A stretch of 64,000 nt of DNA from positions 122,290-186,289 of the forward strand of contig JAWPHD010004498.1 of NCBI GenBank assembly GCA_037043455.1, given 5' to 3'. Positions 11,090 through 22,799 of this stretch are shown piece by piece. The notes below the pieces were generated by a model. The model was not told the origin of the DNA, made no database searches, and was given only the letters and a program-made list of their open reading frames with translations. The position numbers and the translations under genes are program-made. The stretch comes from Cyrtodaria siliqua (Eukaryota > Mollusca > Bivalvia > Adapedonta > Hiatellidae). The first letter of the stretch is position 1. Each line of letters begins with the position of its first letter.

Positions 11090-11590
11090 TTGCCTATGAT
11101 CTATCTTGTCGTTCCCTTAATGGTTTATTCTCTTACTGCTCTGGCTTCTGCCAAGACATTGAGTACCTTCATTGTGGCTTTCTAGGTTAATGTTTTTTGT
11201 ATTATATTTACACGAGCATATTTGTGTTTTACTTATATTGCCTATTGATGCTGCCTTGTTGTTTAGAGATTAGATCATGGCGGGGATTTCTTTATTTACA
11301 CTGTCCTGTTTTAATGGGATGACAGTAGGGTAAGTGTGAAGTTTGGTGCACCCTAAAACCGGTTTAAACCCCCAGTGGCCTACTTTGCCACTGACCGTTC
11401 CAAGGCGGTAGCCCTATTGTCAACCCTTTTGTGTTTGTGATGTCGTTTGCACTTATTATTGCTTTTGCCTTCTTGTTTGTCTGTTTGTGTGTTTGTTTCT
11501 GTGTTTTGTGGTTGACTGCCCTCCTTGAATGCTGCTTTCACTGTCCGATCTTTTTTATATTTCTTTATTGTCCTTTGTTATTTTATTCAT
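11090..11590 (+). mobile_element. R retroelement 3' part
   Basis: Plus-strand copy running from CTTGTCGTTCCCTTAATGG through GGCTTCTGCCAAGACATTG, ATCATGGCGGGGATTTC, TGACAGTAGGGTAAGTG, CGTTCCAAGGCGGTAGCCC to the family 3' end CTTGAATGCTGCTTTC ... CCGATCTTTTTTATATTTC. It lacks the RT-coding part. The bases after it to 11885 show only a GGCGAGCATTCACCGG piece of unknown origin. Confidence 0.85.
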
Positions 11591-11885
11591 GTATTTAATG
11601 TCAGTTAATGATACTCTCATTCCAATTTTTTCTTTAGGTAGTGAGCTTTCATTCGGCGAGCATTCACCGGTTCTACCTATATTTCTTGTTTTATTTGATT
11701 AAAACAAAACCTTGGCGATTACACATTGAAGCAATTATATATAATGAAGTAATTAATTGCAACCTTCATTTGTTGTATACACGTCTTATTTCATAACAGA
11801 TCACGGTCACCATTATTTAAAGGTGATACGTCCCACCATTGTAGAGTAAGCATTATTTCTTAACAATAGTTACCATTTCCAATGA

Positions 11886-12025
11886 CCTGGTATTCGTGTA
11901 GGTAAGACCATGTTTCTGTATGGTCAACACTGTTCTGATACTGACATCAGTCAAGAGCATGGTCTTCGTGTAGGTAAGATCCCGTTTCTGTACGGTCAAC
12001 AGTGTTTTGATTCAACTGCACGTTT
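11886..12025 (+). repeat. 72-bp tandem duplication
   Basis: Two imperfect copies with period 72, each containing TTCGTGTAGGTAAGA, GTTTCTGTA and GGTCAACA. Simple local duplication. Confidence 0.75.
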
Positions 12026-12049
12026 TAATCTTTGATTACATAGAAGAAC

Positions 12050-12375
12050 TTCCGGAATGTTATAAAATATGGATAAAGAAGTAAGTGATATATTTCAAGT
12101 AACTGGTATGTTTTCATATGTTTATTACATTAGTTTAGCACCTTGAAACAAAATGGCGTTAATAGTGAATACTACCCGATCTTCTATTTACGTGTAATAC
12201 TGATTGCATATTAAAGAGTTTGATTTACGGATTTTGGAAATACTCATAATGTAGTCAGCGGAAACATCAGTCGGTTAATAAAGTAGTGTCTTAATACCTT
12301 AGCAATATACATAATCCAGGTAAAATCTATATCTGACGTTTTCACGACTTTATCACTTTAAATACTATGCAGGAG
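12050..12375 (+). repeat. Paired repeat D, copy 1
   Basis: Aligns in order with 20840-21140: AAAGAAGTAAGTGATA, TTAGCACCT, ATTGCATATTAAAGA, ATATCTGACGTTTT and CGACTTTAT. Part of a collinear series of pairs (Q, D, M, N) between 8 and 25 kb. Confidence 0.7.
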
Positions 12376-12462
12376 ATTAAAGGTGATCTTTCTTAGTCTT
12401 AGGGGTGGCCCACATTTCTGTTCTACTGCCCTTTTAAATAGTAAGCTTTGCTCAACCAAGTG

Positions 12463-12535
12463 TTAGAGCAATCTCAGTCAAACCGAGACTGTAATATATT
12501 TTGTATTTATCGTCTTCGACGATTTCCATATTTCT
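12463..12535 (-). repeat. H repeat fragment
   Basis: The reverse complement reads CAGTCTCGGTTTGACTGAG preceded by a GATAAATACAAAAT-like stretch, matching the left part of the H family. The second hairpin of the family is not present. Confidence 0.6.
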
Positions 12536-12964
12536 CCTTTCAGACTTTTTCTTTCTTACGAACATAAAAACAATAAATTTTGTTTTTGTTTTAATATGAG
12601 GTCGTATATTATATGTATGTGTCAAAGAAATGATGTTAATGCAATGCTGATAAGCTATAGTATTAAGCGTTTTCGGAGACATTCCCACAATATGTGTGGT
12701 AATCAATTATTTCTGAGTGTATAGATATAGACATACAACGAATATATTGACACATATACGATGTTTATCTTTTAAAAAGACGCAAGTACATCCTGGAGTC
12801 TCTTTTGCGCAATTTCAGGCATCAACACAAACCACATGTCAGCAAAAGATTGGTTTTCTGCTTCACTCCGCTATTAAATAAGTTAAAAGTGTACGCTTGT
12901 GTATTGAATAATAACATGTTCATCTACTAAGATTAAAATTAACACATCTATTAATATTGGTACG
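12536..12964. other. Non-coding stretch
   Basis: Nothing recognised beyond AT-rich sequence. Confidence 0.45.
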
Positions 12965-13175
12965 TTGCTATGATATGTAAAAGTAGATATAAAACTCGAA
13001 CAGGAAATATAGCATCCAAGGAACACAGTCAACAAAAAACACGCACAGAAACAAACAGTAATTACAAAGATGAATAAAAGGTAAGATATGACATCACAAA
13101 CAAAAAAGGGTTGACAAGAGTCTACCAAATTGGAACGGTCAGTGTAAAACAAGGCCGCTGGATATTTTAAATGTT
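12965..13175 (-). mobile_element. R retroelement 3' end fragment
   Basis: Plus strand shows GTAGATATAAAACTCGAACAGG, TAGCATCCAAGGAACACAG, ACATCACAAAC, GGGTTGACAAGAG and TTGGAACGGTCAGTG. It is a diverged subfamily close to 62150-62325 and 42013-42060, which share the TAGATATAAAA start. Confidence 0.75.
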
Positions 13176-13237
13176 TACAATATGCGAACTTTTTAAGCCA
13201 ACATTAAGGTTTTATTTCATAAGCCTGACCTATGGGG

Positions 13238-13280
13238 TATACACTTCAATACTGGGACCACGTAATGAGAAATATATATG
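13238..13280 (-). repeat. M repeat, terminal stub
   Basis: The segment GGGGTATACACTTC ... GGACCACGTAATG matches the left border of the M family in inverted orientation, as seen at 54160-54200. Only the end is present. Confidence 0.5.
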
Positions 13281-13784
13281 TTTTAATTGGTTCAAGACCG
13301 CAAGCTAGGAAGATCACTCCTGTAAAACACTATGCGTTCAAATGCTACATAAACATTCCATGAAACAGAAACTAAAGCAACCGCGTTTTGTGAAATACTT
13401 TAAATAATAAAAAAAAGGTTGACACGTGTATCTTGAGAGTAATAAACAGATATATTTTTTAACTATTTTCCATACTATGGAATAAAGAGCCTGCTTACTT
13501 ATTTTAAATGTCAAAATGAACTAAAATTATAACGAAACACTTGCCTTGATATTTAAATAAAGACCATTTCATGCAATAAAACGCTCGCCTGTTACAATTT
13601 ATTATATACAATTATCGAATGTATCACATCAAAGTTTAAGCAACATTATCCGTAAAGCGTGTATTCGATCATTAAAACGAAATCAGGCAGTAAATATTGC
13701 ATGTGTTGTATACAAATGGTTTTGCATCTGGAATAAATAAATAATTTCATCGTGCAAATTTAATTTACATTACGCAATCTGAGT
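13281..13784. other. Non-coding stretch
   Basis: AT-rich; no gene or repeat recognised. Confidence 0.45.
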
Positions 13785-14065
13785 ATTAACTTTCATACCC
13801 CATCAAACTCCTTCTCTAAGAAGCAAAAACTTGGTTGGCAGGGGTAAGAAATAAAACATTAATTTTGGCTTAAAAGCTTTACATATTGTGAAAGTAAAAC
13901 ATTTAAAAGGTAATTTTATACAGGTTATCGCATGTTTTCAGTAAAACATGTTTTTAAACGCGTTTATTGTCGACATATCCGTTATACAGTCCTGCTAATA
14001 TAAGCTTTCCCACCGATTAATGGAATTAAAGCGGGAAAACGTAATGAAGAATATCGGCAAGTTTG
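13785..14065 (+). repeat. Dispersed repeat M, copy 1
   Basis: Shares with 24765-24985 (+) and 54000-54190 (-) an ordered set of blocks: TTTCATACCCCA, AACATGTTTTTAAACG, ATATCCGTTATA, CCTGCTAATATAAGC and TGGAATTAAAGCG. No terminal inverted repeats are clear. Likely an old non-autonomous element. Confidence 0.75.
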
Positions 14066-15260
14066 TTCTTATGTAAATTTGTGTTGACATGTCATGTCCG
14101 CTCCAGATTACTGTTAGCTAAATGTGATATTAAAGTTGATGTACATTTGAATTGATATATTAGGAACTTACTATCTAGGCTTTTGTTTTTTATATTATAC
14201 GATAGGTGTTCAACTTATATTTGAACACTTTTATTTTGTAACTGAATCAACTATCTTGAAATTCTCGCCGAATATGTTGTTTGTAATGTCAAGTCTAATG
14301 ATTCCTTCGATAAGAAACATTATGACATGCACTATTATGTGCTTCCTAATGTTGCTGCATCCGCATTTTTGAAAATTGGTAGAGAATGACATTCTGAAGC
14401 AAACATTGTCAATTATAAAAATAACTTCAATACAAATTTTAACACAAATGCTTTTAACATATCGTTAAAGGTTATAGTAATCCGATATGTCCATGCCTGA
14501 ACGTAGAAAATTGTAATATTTTTTTTTTTTTACTTTGTCGATTTTCAAGATTTTAGCGAAAATTAACTTGAAATTCAACTATGAAAATGACTAAATTTAC
14601 GAAAGCTTCTAGTTCAAAACATTAACTGCAGGCATTTTTGTGACTTCCTCCGTTATAAAAAACAAGTTTCATAAGTTTCTCAAAAGAAAATATAGAAAAA
14701 TATATAACTTAACATTTAGGGGCGAAACACACACATTTGCAAATAATGATAAAAATAATATATTTTTTTACCAAAGATATCTTTATAAGGTATATGATAT
14801 ACATATATGACATACATCAACAATAACTGTTCATGTTTTTATATAACAAAATATGATTAAAATAGTTATTTTGGTTAATTTATAAAATTATCAGTAACAT
14901 ATGAGCAAATTTTCCTATTATATGTCAATGTTTTAATATTGCGATAAAAAGTCGAGCTTTTAATTCAGCATCTATATTTTTGTCTTAAAATAAAACATAC
15001 GATAACATTTAAATTATAAACACAGATTTAAACAATTATGATATGCATTTAGTGCAATTATTTGGTTTATGGTAAAACTCCACGACAACAGCAACATATA
15101 GGTTTAAAATTAGAAAGTGGATATTGTTTTTAAATGCATACGTTCTAAATTACAGTTTCACATCATTAAATCACGTATTTTTTATGACAATCACTTCCGC
15201 TGAAAAAAAACCATCTTAAACAAAAGTGTTCATTTATAAGTTGAACACCTCTCGTATATA
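14066..15260. other. Very AT-rich non-coding stretch
   Basis: No gene. There is a T run near 14519-14531 and long A/T tracts. TCAACTTATA-type motifs at 14210 and 15240 (CACTTTTATT / AACACCTCTCG) are weakly related and not convincing as element ends. Confidence 0.45.
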
Positions 15261-15264
15261 CATG

Positions 15265-15600
15265 CTCATTTATGTGTTTTATATTGCCTATTAACGTTGC
15301 CTTGTGTGCTAGAAATTATAACCTGGCGGGTATATCTTTATTTACACAGTTCCGTTTATTGGGAAGCCAATTTGTTAGGAGTGAGGGTTGGTGCACCCTT
15401 GAACCTTGTTTAAACCTGCAGCGGCCTTTTTTGTGCCACTGGCCGTTCCAAGACGGTAGCCTTGTCAACCCTTTTTTAGTTTATGATGTGTGTCTAATTT
15501 TGCCTTTTATTTATGTTTAAAGTTGTCCTTTGTTTCTGTGTTTGTTTGTAGTTGACTGTCGTCCTTGAATGCTACTTGTCCTTTTCGATGTTTTATCTAC
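15265..15600 (+). mobile_element. R retroelement 3' end, diverged
   Basis: Plus-strand copy with TATTGCCTATTAACG, GGTTGGTGCACCCTTG, GGCCGTTCCAAGACGGTAGCC and GTTGACTGTCGTCCTTGAATGC. More diverged than the copies at 38 or 44 kb. A frame of 82 residues crossing it is not a real gene. Confidence 0.8.
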
Positions 15601-15692
15601 TTTTAATTGGAACATATATTTTCACAAAACAGAATAATAACAATATTATCAGTACTACAAGTAATGACATTCTTAACATATTTAGATTTTAT

Positions 15693-16122
15693 TTGTTTTA
15701 AACATAACATTCAACCCTCTTTAGATACGGCAAATAACAAATGAACACGTGTTTAAGAAAGTTATAATTTCATAATAAAAAGAGTTTGACATGCGCCGAA
15801 CACGATTTAACACAACAATATTGCAATCTCGGTTTGACTGAGCCGGTTGAAAACCCGATTACGATATATTACGTTAATATGTCTCAATGCTCTAAAAAGG
15901 AGTATATACTGCACAGAGGGAAGCAATTCAAGTACCAATGCTAAGATAAATTTAAGTCTACATAGATAATCGGACGCAGGCGACTGTTTTGCATATTATG
16001 AGGTAACAAACCTCTAATCCGAATGTATAAAACTTTAGCAAAAAGAAGAAGACATGGTGTATTAAAAGGAAATGTGACAGTGCCAGTCAAAAACACATTA
16101 GAGTAGACGGCATTAGGCAATC
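15693..16122 (+). repeat. Paired repeat Q, copy 2, with H fragment inside
   Basis: Partner of 8037-8285. It is interrupted around 15785-16015 by sequence containing GCAATCTCGGTTTGACTGAG and GCCGAACACGATTTA, pieces of the H family. Confidence 0.6.
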
Positions 16123-16123
16123 A

Positions 16124-17324
16124 ATTCAATTCATCTTTATTTATTAATTACTCAGTTTCACACAGGTGAAATGCATAAGTATATACAATTTACAACAAGT
16201 AGTTTTCAAATAGTCACAAATGGCAAATCATACATAAGCATACACAAACAACGATCACACACGTTTTGCAGGAGAACACTATTTAAACAGCTAATATCAA
16301 TTTGTTAATTAGGTTGCATTGAATAATAAATTAAATGAGAATGTAATATAAAAACTGCATGTCATTATAATTTTTTTTTTTTTTTTTTTTTATTAAATGT
16401 TCATTTAGGACGAAACATAAAAGGACGAATGTATTGAATAATGAGTAAGTACAATACATTTTCCAATATGGACGTGAAACGTGTTGTTTACAGAAATCGA
16501 ACCTATTTAATCTTTTATAGAACGTTTATGAATTAAGATAAAGTAGTAAAGGGTGCTATCTCTAGTCCCGGTCTCTATTAAAATAAGCATGTATGATGAC
16601 AATATACATTTAGTTGTAGTTTACAATTTTTAGTGTACTGGATTGTCTGACATGTATATTTTCTATTTTTAGACAATTATTTGGAAATTTGGTTTGTTGT
16701 GTATTAAGGCTATTAACTGTAAGTATACCGTATACTTGCTTCTTCTAAATATAACAATGGACAAACAATTTATAAATAGAGTAGTCATATTTCAAAATTT
16801 AACAGTTAAATAATAATTGAATTGAATCTTGATTTAGAAGACCATTTTTGGTAATAGCTTAAAAAGTTTATGTCGCTGAAACTTTATTCGGATAGCGTCT
16901 TATTTTTAAGAAAATAGTTTTCGTCAAGGACAGTCAAAAGTAACACCATTTACTTTTGAAGGACAGTATTTGTTGTGTACATGTGTAACAAAATAAACAA
17001 CCATTACATACTGAATGGTACAATATAGGCTTGCATCCAACTCTCATACTTCTTACAAATATTATGCTTTACATTCTACACAAATATTTACATCAACATA
17101 TTTACATTTGTTTGTTAGCCGTAACCTTTATGACTTCCAATAAGTATGAGTCTTACCGAAACGAAAAATAAGAACTCGTAAAGGACAGTTCAGGTAGTAA
17201 AGCTTTAAGATTGAGTTTCATTCTAGTATAATAATGGTAACCATACTAGAAACAGAAAAAGAAAAAAGTTATTATTAATATTTAATTTATGTATTCATTA
17301 TTATTATTGTTTTTAAAAATATTT
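16124..17324 (-). mobile_element. Possible 3' UTR of a LINE
   Basis: It lies directly downstream (minus strand) of the LINE coding fragment and ends in TTGAATTGAATTG, a short terminal repeat like those of CR1/L2-type elements. A run of about 20 T at 16372-16391 (A on the element strand) is internal. At 1.2 kb it is long for such a UTR, so other insertions may be included. Confidence 0.4.
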
Positions 17325-17654
17325 TTAAGCCATATTTATAGTTTTAACTATTTGCTCTATAAAGTAGCTTAGCCGTTTAAGTTCCTGTACATTTTCAGTT
17401 GAGAGTAACTGTTGAAATTTTAACATATTTGGCCTTGTATAATAGTACCTTTGGATATATTTTTTTCTAATATCTTCAAATTTTGAGCATTTTAATAGGT
17501 AGTGAAACTCATCACCAATATCATTACAATGAGGGCACTTTCTTTCGTTATTCGGGATGGATCTCCAACGGCCAACTTCAATAAGAAGAGTATGAACGGA
17601 TTTGGTGAATTTTAGAAATCGCCGAACACCATAAATATACAAAAGATATTGCAT
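17325..17654 (-). pseudogene. Non-LTR retrotransposon ORF2, C-terminal zinc-knuckle fragment
   Basis: A 109-residue frame with the typical end of jockey/CR1-type ORF2: a VGRWRSIPNNERKC lead-in, the cysteine/histidine cluster C-P-H-C ... DEFHYLLKC, then RRKY-like basic and RPNMLKF-type segments and a final helical stretch ending in a stop. Endonuclease and RT domains are absent, so this is a 5'-truncated, dead copy. The family is known for LINE retrotransposition; this fragment has no function of its own. Confidence 0.8.
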
Positions 17655-18854
17655 TTATTTATTCATTTATTCATTTTATTTCCTCCATTACAGAGACTAC
17701 ATAATATAATATTATGACGGTGCAAACAATGCATATTAAAGTAGGTGACGTATGAAATATTTGAAAAAAAAGTGAAAAACATAGAACATGAACAATATGT
17801 ACATACATATATAAAAGATATTCAAAACATGTCTAATAACTAATACTTAAGGATAAAAGAAACGCAACTCGGGAATTTTCGCTATTTAATGTAGATAAAG
17901 TCTACTGTTGTAAAGTTCAACATTTAAGAATTTCGTGTTACAAAGTGTACTGATTTTATAAAGTCTAAGCAACACAATTTATTCTTTCCTCTAACTAGCT
18001 GCAACCATTTGTTTTATCAAACCATCTTGGGATTTCCCTGGAATATTACATTTAATTAAGTGTGCAGTATATACATTATATAACGGAAATTCCAGAGTAG
18101 CGTTTCTGTTTTCCTTTAGTCTATAGATTTTCCTCCACATAATATAAAACGGTATAAGAAGATTTCATTACTGCAGTATGTTAAATTGTCCATCATTTTG
18201 AATGTCGAGCAGTCAACACCTCCTATTATTAGTTATTTGGCTAACATGGATGGTTTGATGAATCTTCTCAGTTTTATAATATATTAACACGGACATCTTG
18301 TTTTTTTCCTGATGGGGCCTTCGTATGTATCATTATCTCTTCATATAGAGGTTACATTTAATCAGACACGCATCCATCTATTGAGGAATCGACACCTAAC
18401 TGTAGTTGTTGGTTTACAAATGACTCCAAAAACAAATTCAGATAGCTGTGTTTAGCGGTACAAATACTAGTTTCGTATTACAACTATTAGTATTATTTAG
18501 CTGCATATCAAACAAAACTCGTTCCTATCTTGTTAAGAAATAGACGTGACGTAGATATTCTTAATAAGCAATTACTTAAAGAACATAATAATCTTGTTAT
18601 TGAGGCATACGTTTTGTTGTTGTGTTACTTATATTATGGTAACGCGCAATGTTGCTGTTTCTTATTTATAATTCGTCCATACTCTGCTAAATAGCGCTAG
18701 TCTTTTGATTCAAATATTCCGACCGCCAATTTATAATTCAACGACGTATTTAAACCGTTGCTTCTTACGTCGGATAACTACGTTAAAGTAGCTATCCCCA
18801 CAACAACAGTCACATTTTACAACATATACTCACCATTTCTAAACCAACTGACGA
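17655..18854. other. Non-coding stretch
   Basis: AT-rich, with no gene recognised. TTTATTTATTCATTTATTC near 17652 borders the LINE fragment. Confidence 0.45.
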
Positions 18855-19110
18855 CGAGGTATGTATGTAATTTACACATTTTGAGAATCCAAACTCTATA
18901 GGCACTATATAACGGTTTTAACATGCCAGACCAAACCTCAAAGCTGAAGCGTTGAATTAAGAGTTACCATCTCATAATTAATTTTACGCATATTTAAACT
19001 CGGGTATTTTATGTACCCTAAATTAAATTAAAAAAAAAAAATCAGCAGATGCACATTATTTTATGACCTGAACACCTGGATACGGTTTGTATAAATTCTA
19101 CTTACAGTTA
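18855..19110 (+). repeat. Paired repeat N, copy 1
   Basis: Aligns loosely with 25075-25320: CGAGGTAT, CATTTTG, AAACTC.ATAG, CGGGTATTT and TATGACCT.AACACCTG blocks keep their order. Old and diverged. Confidence 0.55.
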
Positions 19111-19244
19111 TGATTTTAAAATAAATAGCGTAAACAATATTGTGATTAGACGCAACTGATGCATATCGAATTTTAAACAAATCTTTCGTTCATACAAAGG
19201 GTAAAGGTAAATTTGGAAAGCGTATCAAGCGATAAAAAAAATAA

Positions 19245-19335
19245 TATTATAGTCTAGGTTTGACTGAGACTGTTCATGAACGGTAGTGGTAAATGCTTGC
19301 TACCGTTCACGCTCTCTAGCCCCAGGTTGAAGACG
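19245..19335 (+). repeat. H repeat, left half with hairpin
   Basis: Contains the hairpin TGAACGGTAG / CTACCGTTCA at 19277-19286 and 19300-19309, then CACGCTCTCTAGCCCCAGG. In the copy at 23025-23057 the same stem is TGAGCGGTAG / CTACCGCTCA, so one pair changed on both sides. The right half of the element resumes at about 19861. Confidence 0.75.
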
Positions 19336-19399
19336 TACAGTGCCATTGCGTTTGGTTGCTGAGATTTCTATAAGACATTTTTCTCATTTTTTCAGCAAT

Positions 19400-19860
19400 C
19401 AGTATTTAAAGGGACACTATCGTAAGTAAGCAGATATTAAGCATAACCAAATAAATGTCTGATTTGTGAAATATTTACAGTAAAACATGAGTATAGAACC
19501 AAATAAATCTGTAGTAATACATTCGTGAGTTGTATTTATTGTTTGTAAATAATGCGGTCCCGCAATATTTATGTTTTCTATCGGTCACGTGACATCCATT
19601 AGCGCACTAGGTTTTCTATATAGTACGTATCGCGCTCACTATTTTATTACCCTCGAGAGTAATTTTAGATTGGGCTGCGAGTTCACACTCACGAAGCGTT
19701 AATTTTGTATTATATATTTTTGTACAGCTATTGAATTCCGCCAAACAATCTTGGTTTGATTTAATAAATATTCAATAATGGTTAGTGTGTAATGTTTGTC
19801 AAAGTACTATTTGGTATTCTCTAACCTAAAAGTTACGGACATTGCCCCTGTCAAATTACA
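19400..19860. mobile_element. Insertion splitting an H repeat
   Basis: In the intact copy at 22961-23220 the two H halves are about 60 bp apart; here they are separated by over 500 bp. The insert begins TTAAAGGGACAC, like the MITE at 27263, and ends with GACATTGCCCCTGTCAA, a possible decayed inverted end. A CACGTGA motif and AATAAA signals are inside, but no gene. Confidence 0.45.
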
Positions 19861-20010
19861 ATAGTACCAACAGTTTGAGCCATCCTTAAGATGGTATGCA
19901 TATGAAAGCGAATATGTAACCGTCAATGAGGTACATGACTGTATTTTCATACCATTCCATGGCTAACAGCGTATGGTCCCAGTTTCTAATAAAATGTTGT
20001 GTACTTAACA
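19861..20010 (+). repeat. H repeat, right half
   Basis: CCATCCTTAAGATGG, ATGCATATG, GGCTAACAGCGTATGGTCCC and TCTAATAAAATG match the right half of the H family (compare 23110-23215 and the reverse complement of 62870-62960). Confidence 0.65.
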
Positions 20011-20029
20011 AGAAAACAGAGGACGACAT

Positions 20030-20190
20030 AAAGGAATGAATGAATGGTGTTTAACGGCACGTCGACACATAAATAGGTCATATTGTTCGCAAAAACTGAT
20101 GAAAGATAAAGAAATGAAGGATTAATTAAAAATTAATGTAAATATATCAAGATAAAACTATTACAAAATAAGGGATGATATGGTAGTAAT
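20030..20190 (-). mobile_element. SINE 3' fragment
   Basis: Its reverse complement reads GACCTATTTATGTGTCGACG, GCCGTTAAACACCATTCATT, a typical SINE tail ending in ATTC repeats. The same tail occurs on the plus strand at 43480-43555. Confidence 0.7.
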
Positions 20191-20839
20191 ATAAACTATA
20201 TATGTAAATCAACAAATGCCCGAAAACGGGTACGACATAAAGGAAACCGGAATTTATTTGGGAGCAACGTTTTTTAAGCCTGTGTAACTATCAGAAGTAA
20301 CAGTCAAAAGACTAACTTGTAAAGCAGAAAACATATCCTAATGAGGATTTAACAATACTCAGAACCTTAAAAAGGCTGGAATAGTGGAACCACCGATTAT
20401 TACACATTAAAGTAAGAAAACAAACATATGTGAGAATGTACCACCGCTATATGTATATCAATATTGGGAGCCTCTTTTCAGTTTGCATTAGTTTACTGCT
20501 TGTGTTCTGTGCCGATATGGATAGATGATGCTATAGCAGTAAAGTAAAGATGCTATAACACGTGAATGAGTAGGGAATAATCAGTACTTTCTAATGTAGT
20601 TGGATTAAAACCTGCGCGTTTGTTATAATTGAAGAGTCATTGCCGACTTAGAATACTTATAAAGTGGTGGATTGAAAAAAAAAAAAAGGTTTGACTGGAA
20701 AAAACGTATGCTGATTTCTGATTTTGATGAATCGTTATGGAAAGAAAAATAATGTTTGAAAGAAAATCGATGTTAGTGTTTAGTTGTCGAATTGGGATAT
20801 ATGTATATGGATCAATGGTATCATGTGAAGTTGTGTTTT
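20191..20839. other. Non-coding stretch
   Basis: Nothing recognised; a short A run lies near 20676-20687. Confidence 0.45.
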
Positions 20840-21140
20840 ACATATTATAACATATTGGTAAAGAAGTAAGTGATACAAGAGTAAGTGGTATATGCATTTT
20901 CATATATTTATAATAACATGTTAGCACCTGGAACAAGAAAATGGCATGAATAGCGAATATATTTACTTGCAATATTGATTGCATATTAAAGAAAACTATG
21001 TTTTTGTACGCAGCTGGAAACAAATCGGTCAACGTTTTTTCTTAAGACCTTGTCGCTATACATAAACCAGGCAAAGTGCATATCTGACGTTTTTACGACT
21101 TTATTACTTGAAGTGCTATGCATGATTTGATACAGTTATT
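20840..21140 (+). repeat. Paired repeat D, copy 2
   Basis: Partner of 12050-12375, same orientation, diverged with several indels. Minus-strand frames here are not conserved in the partner. Confidence 0.7.
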
Positions 21141-22360
21141 GCTAAATGGATGTATACCATTCCATCTGTTTCAAGGGATATCAGAGTTACATGTATAGGT
21201 TTTGTTACGAAAATAAAAATCATAGCCTACGTTTTTGGTTTATGAGGTTTGGTATTTTAGGTATGTGACATAAGAATTATGGCAGTTAATACGTTAATAT
21301 AAAAGAAAATCAGACTGATGTTAAAAGATGTTGATATAAGTCGGTGGTATTTCTTATAACCACCGCGTTTTCATGCAATACATATTTTAATAGTTAGACC
21401 ATAGCACCGATGTATTAAATAATTCCCGTTTACTTTATAGAAATTAATCAATATTAGGCACCATATTTTCTTGATATGGCGTTTTTATAATGAATTGGTA
21501 CATATGTTTTCTAGGCAAAGACCGATGTACCACCTTTAATTGCAGATCGAAAACGTTTCACTGTGATTCAATTTTCGAACTATGGGTTACTTAAAACAGA
21601 TATGTAGAGCATATTAAAAACGTTAATATTGTGTATATGCATTTATACACGTTGGATATACACTGTGTTTATTTACATATACACATTATACATGCATATA
21701 TTGTATATTGCGTAACTATTATTGTGTTATCTGTTACAGTTTTTAATTACATTTTTAATTTATAGGAAATATAACAGGCTTCGATAATATGTCGTGACCC
21801 AGTAATCCGCATTTTCCAATCATGTATTTATCTCCTGAGATGAACCTTAGTGATTCAGATACGAAACACGCTTATTCAACAAAACATGTAAAGCAATAAG
21901 CAAGCTCAGTATCATGAGTGTTGTAAGAAGGATAGTGCAACATCGATTACATGGATGACTTACCTAGACATACCTAGACATATTTGTTCAGTCTGATTGT
22001 ACGGGATAAAACAACAAAAAACATATAGATGATGTTAATACAAAAGTAATAATTGATTAATGATAACATCTCAAAATAAAGATATCCTTTTCTCTTCCAT
22101 TTGTATATATAAATATGAGTTTAAGATTAAATAAATTATTGGTTTAGCGTTTGAAATATCTCTGAAAATGAGATAAATGATCCCAAAGCAATTACTGGAA
22201 ACAAAAAATACAATGACACTAATAAAACATAAATTACACTTATTTCCAAGGCCGTCTACAAATTTCAAATAGGCATGTTTGATTTCTATCTTCGATCTGT
22301 CAGAACGCTTAACGATTAAGCAAAATGCTTTCTTTTTTTCCTTTTAGGTAGTGTTATTAC
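21141..22360. other. Non-coding stretch
   Basis: AT-rich. ACCTAGACAT is repeated at 21963-21982. Minus-strand frame 22071-22268 is Ile/Phe/Leu rich and probably a chance product. Confidence 0.45.
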
Positions 22361-22364
22361 TTAC

Positions 22365-22490
22365 TGATCCTTTGGGACTGAAGAAACCGATTCTCTACTT
22401 TATCTCTTGTTTGTGTTTGTTGCTTCCAAGGGATCTACTATTCAGGATTTATTGTCATTCACACTAGCGTTTGTATAGTGCTTTGTGGCG
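22365..22490 (+). mobile_element. L-family LTR fragment
   Basis: Shows AACCGATTCTCTACTTTATCTC-like R region and GTGTTTGTTGCTTCCAAGGG, then CACTAGCGTTTG and TTTGTGGCGGCCG, where the next copy begins. The internal part before the R region is deleted. Confidence 0.75.
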
Positions 22491-22740
22491 GCCGTAAAAA
22501 GTCTCCCCGACTACAAATCATTAGTGTTATTACTTACTGGTACTTTGGGATAATCATGCCCAATATGTGTAGCTTTACAGAAGAATATCGTTTAAACCGG
22601 TGCTAGGAGACGTGAGAGGTGTTGCACTTTACACCACTCCTCATGAACAGACTCAATAAAACCGAGACTGCTACTTTTATTTCTTTTTTGTGTTTGTTGC
22701 TTCCAAGGGATCCAGATGCAGTATTTATTTCTGCATAATT
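22485..22740 (+). mobile_element. L-family LTR, near-complete fragment
   Basis: From TGTGGCGGCCGTAAAAAGTC through GACTACAAATCATTAGTG, GTGCTAGGAGACGTGAGAGG, ACTCAATAAAACCGAGACTG (polyadenylation-type AATAAA) to TTGCTTCCAAGGGATCC. Best reference copy of the family in the window. Confidence 0.8.
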
Positions 22741-22799
22741 TTCATTTGAGGTACATAAAAGTGTGTATATCGATTTTATGTAATCATTTGTGTATCCTG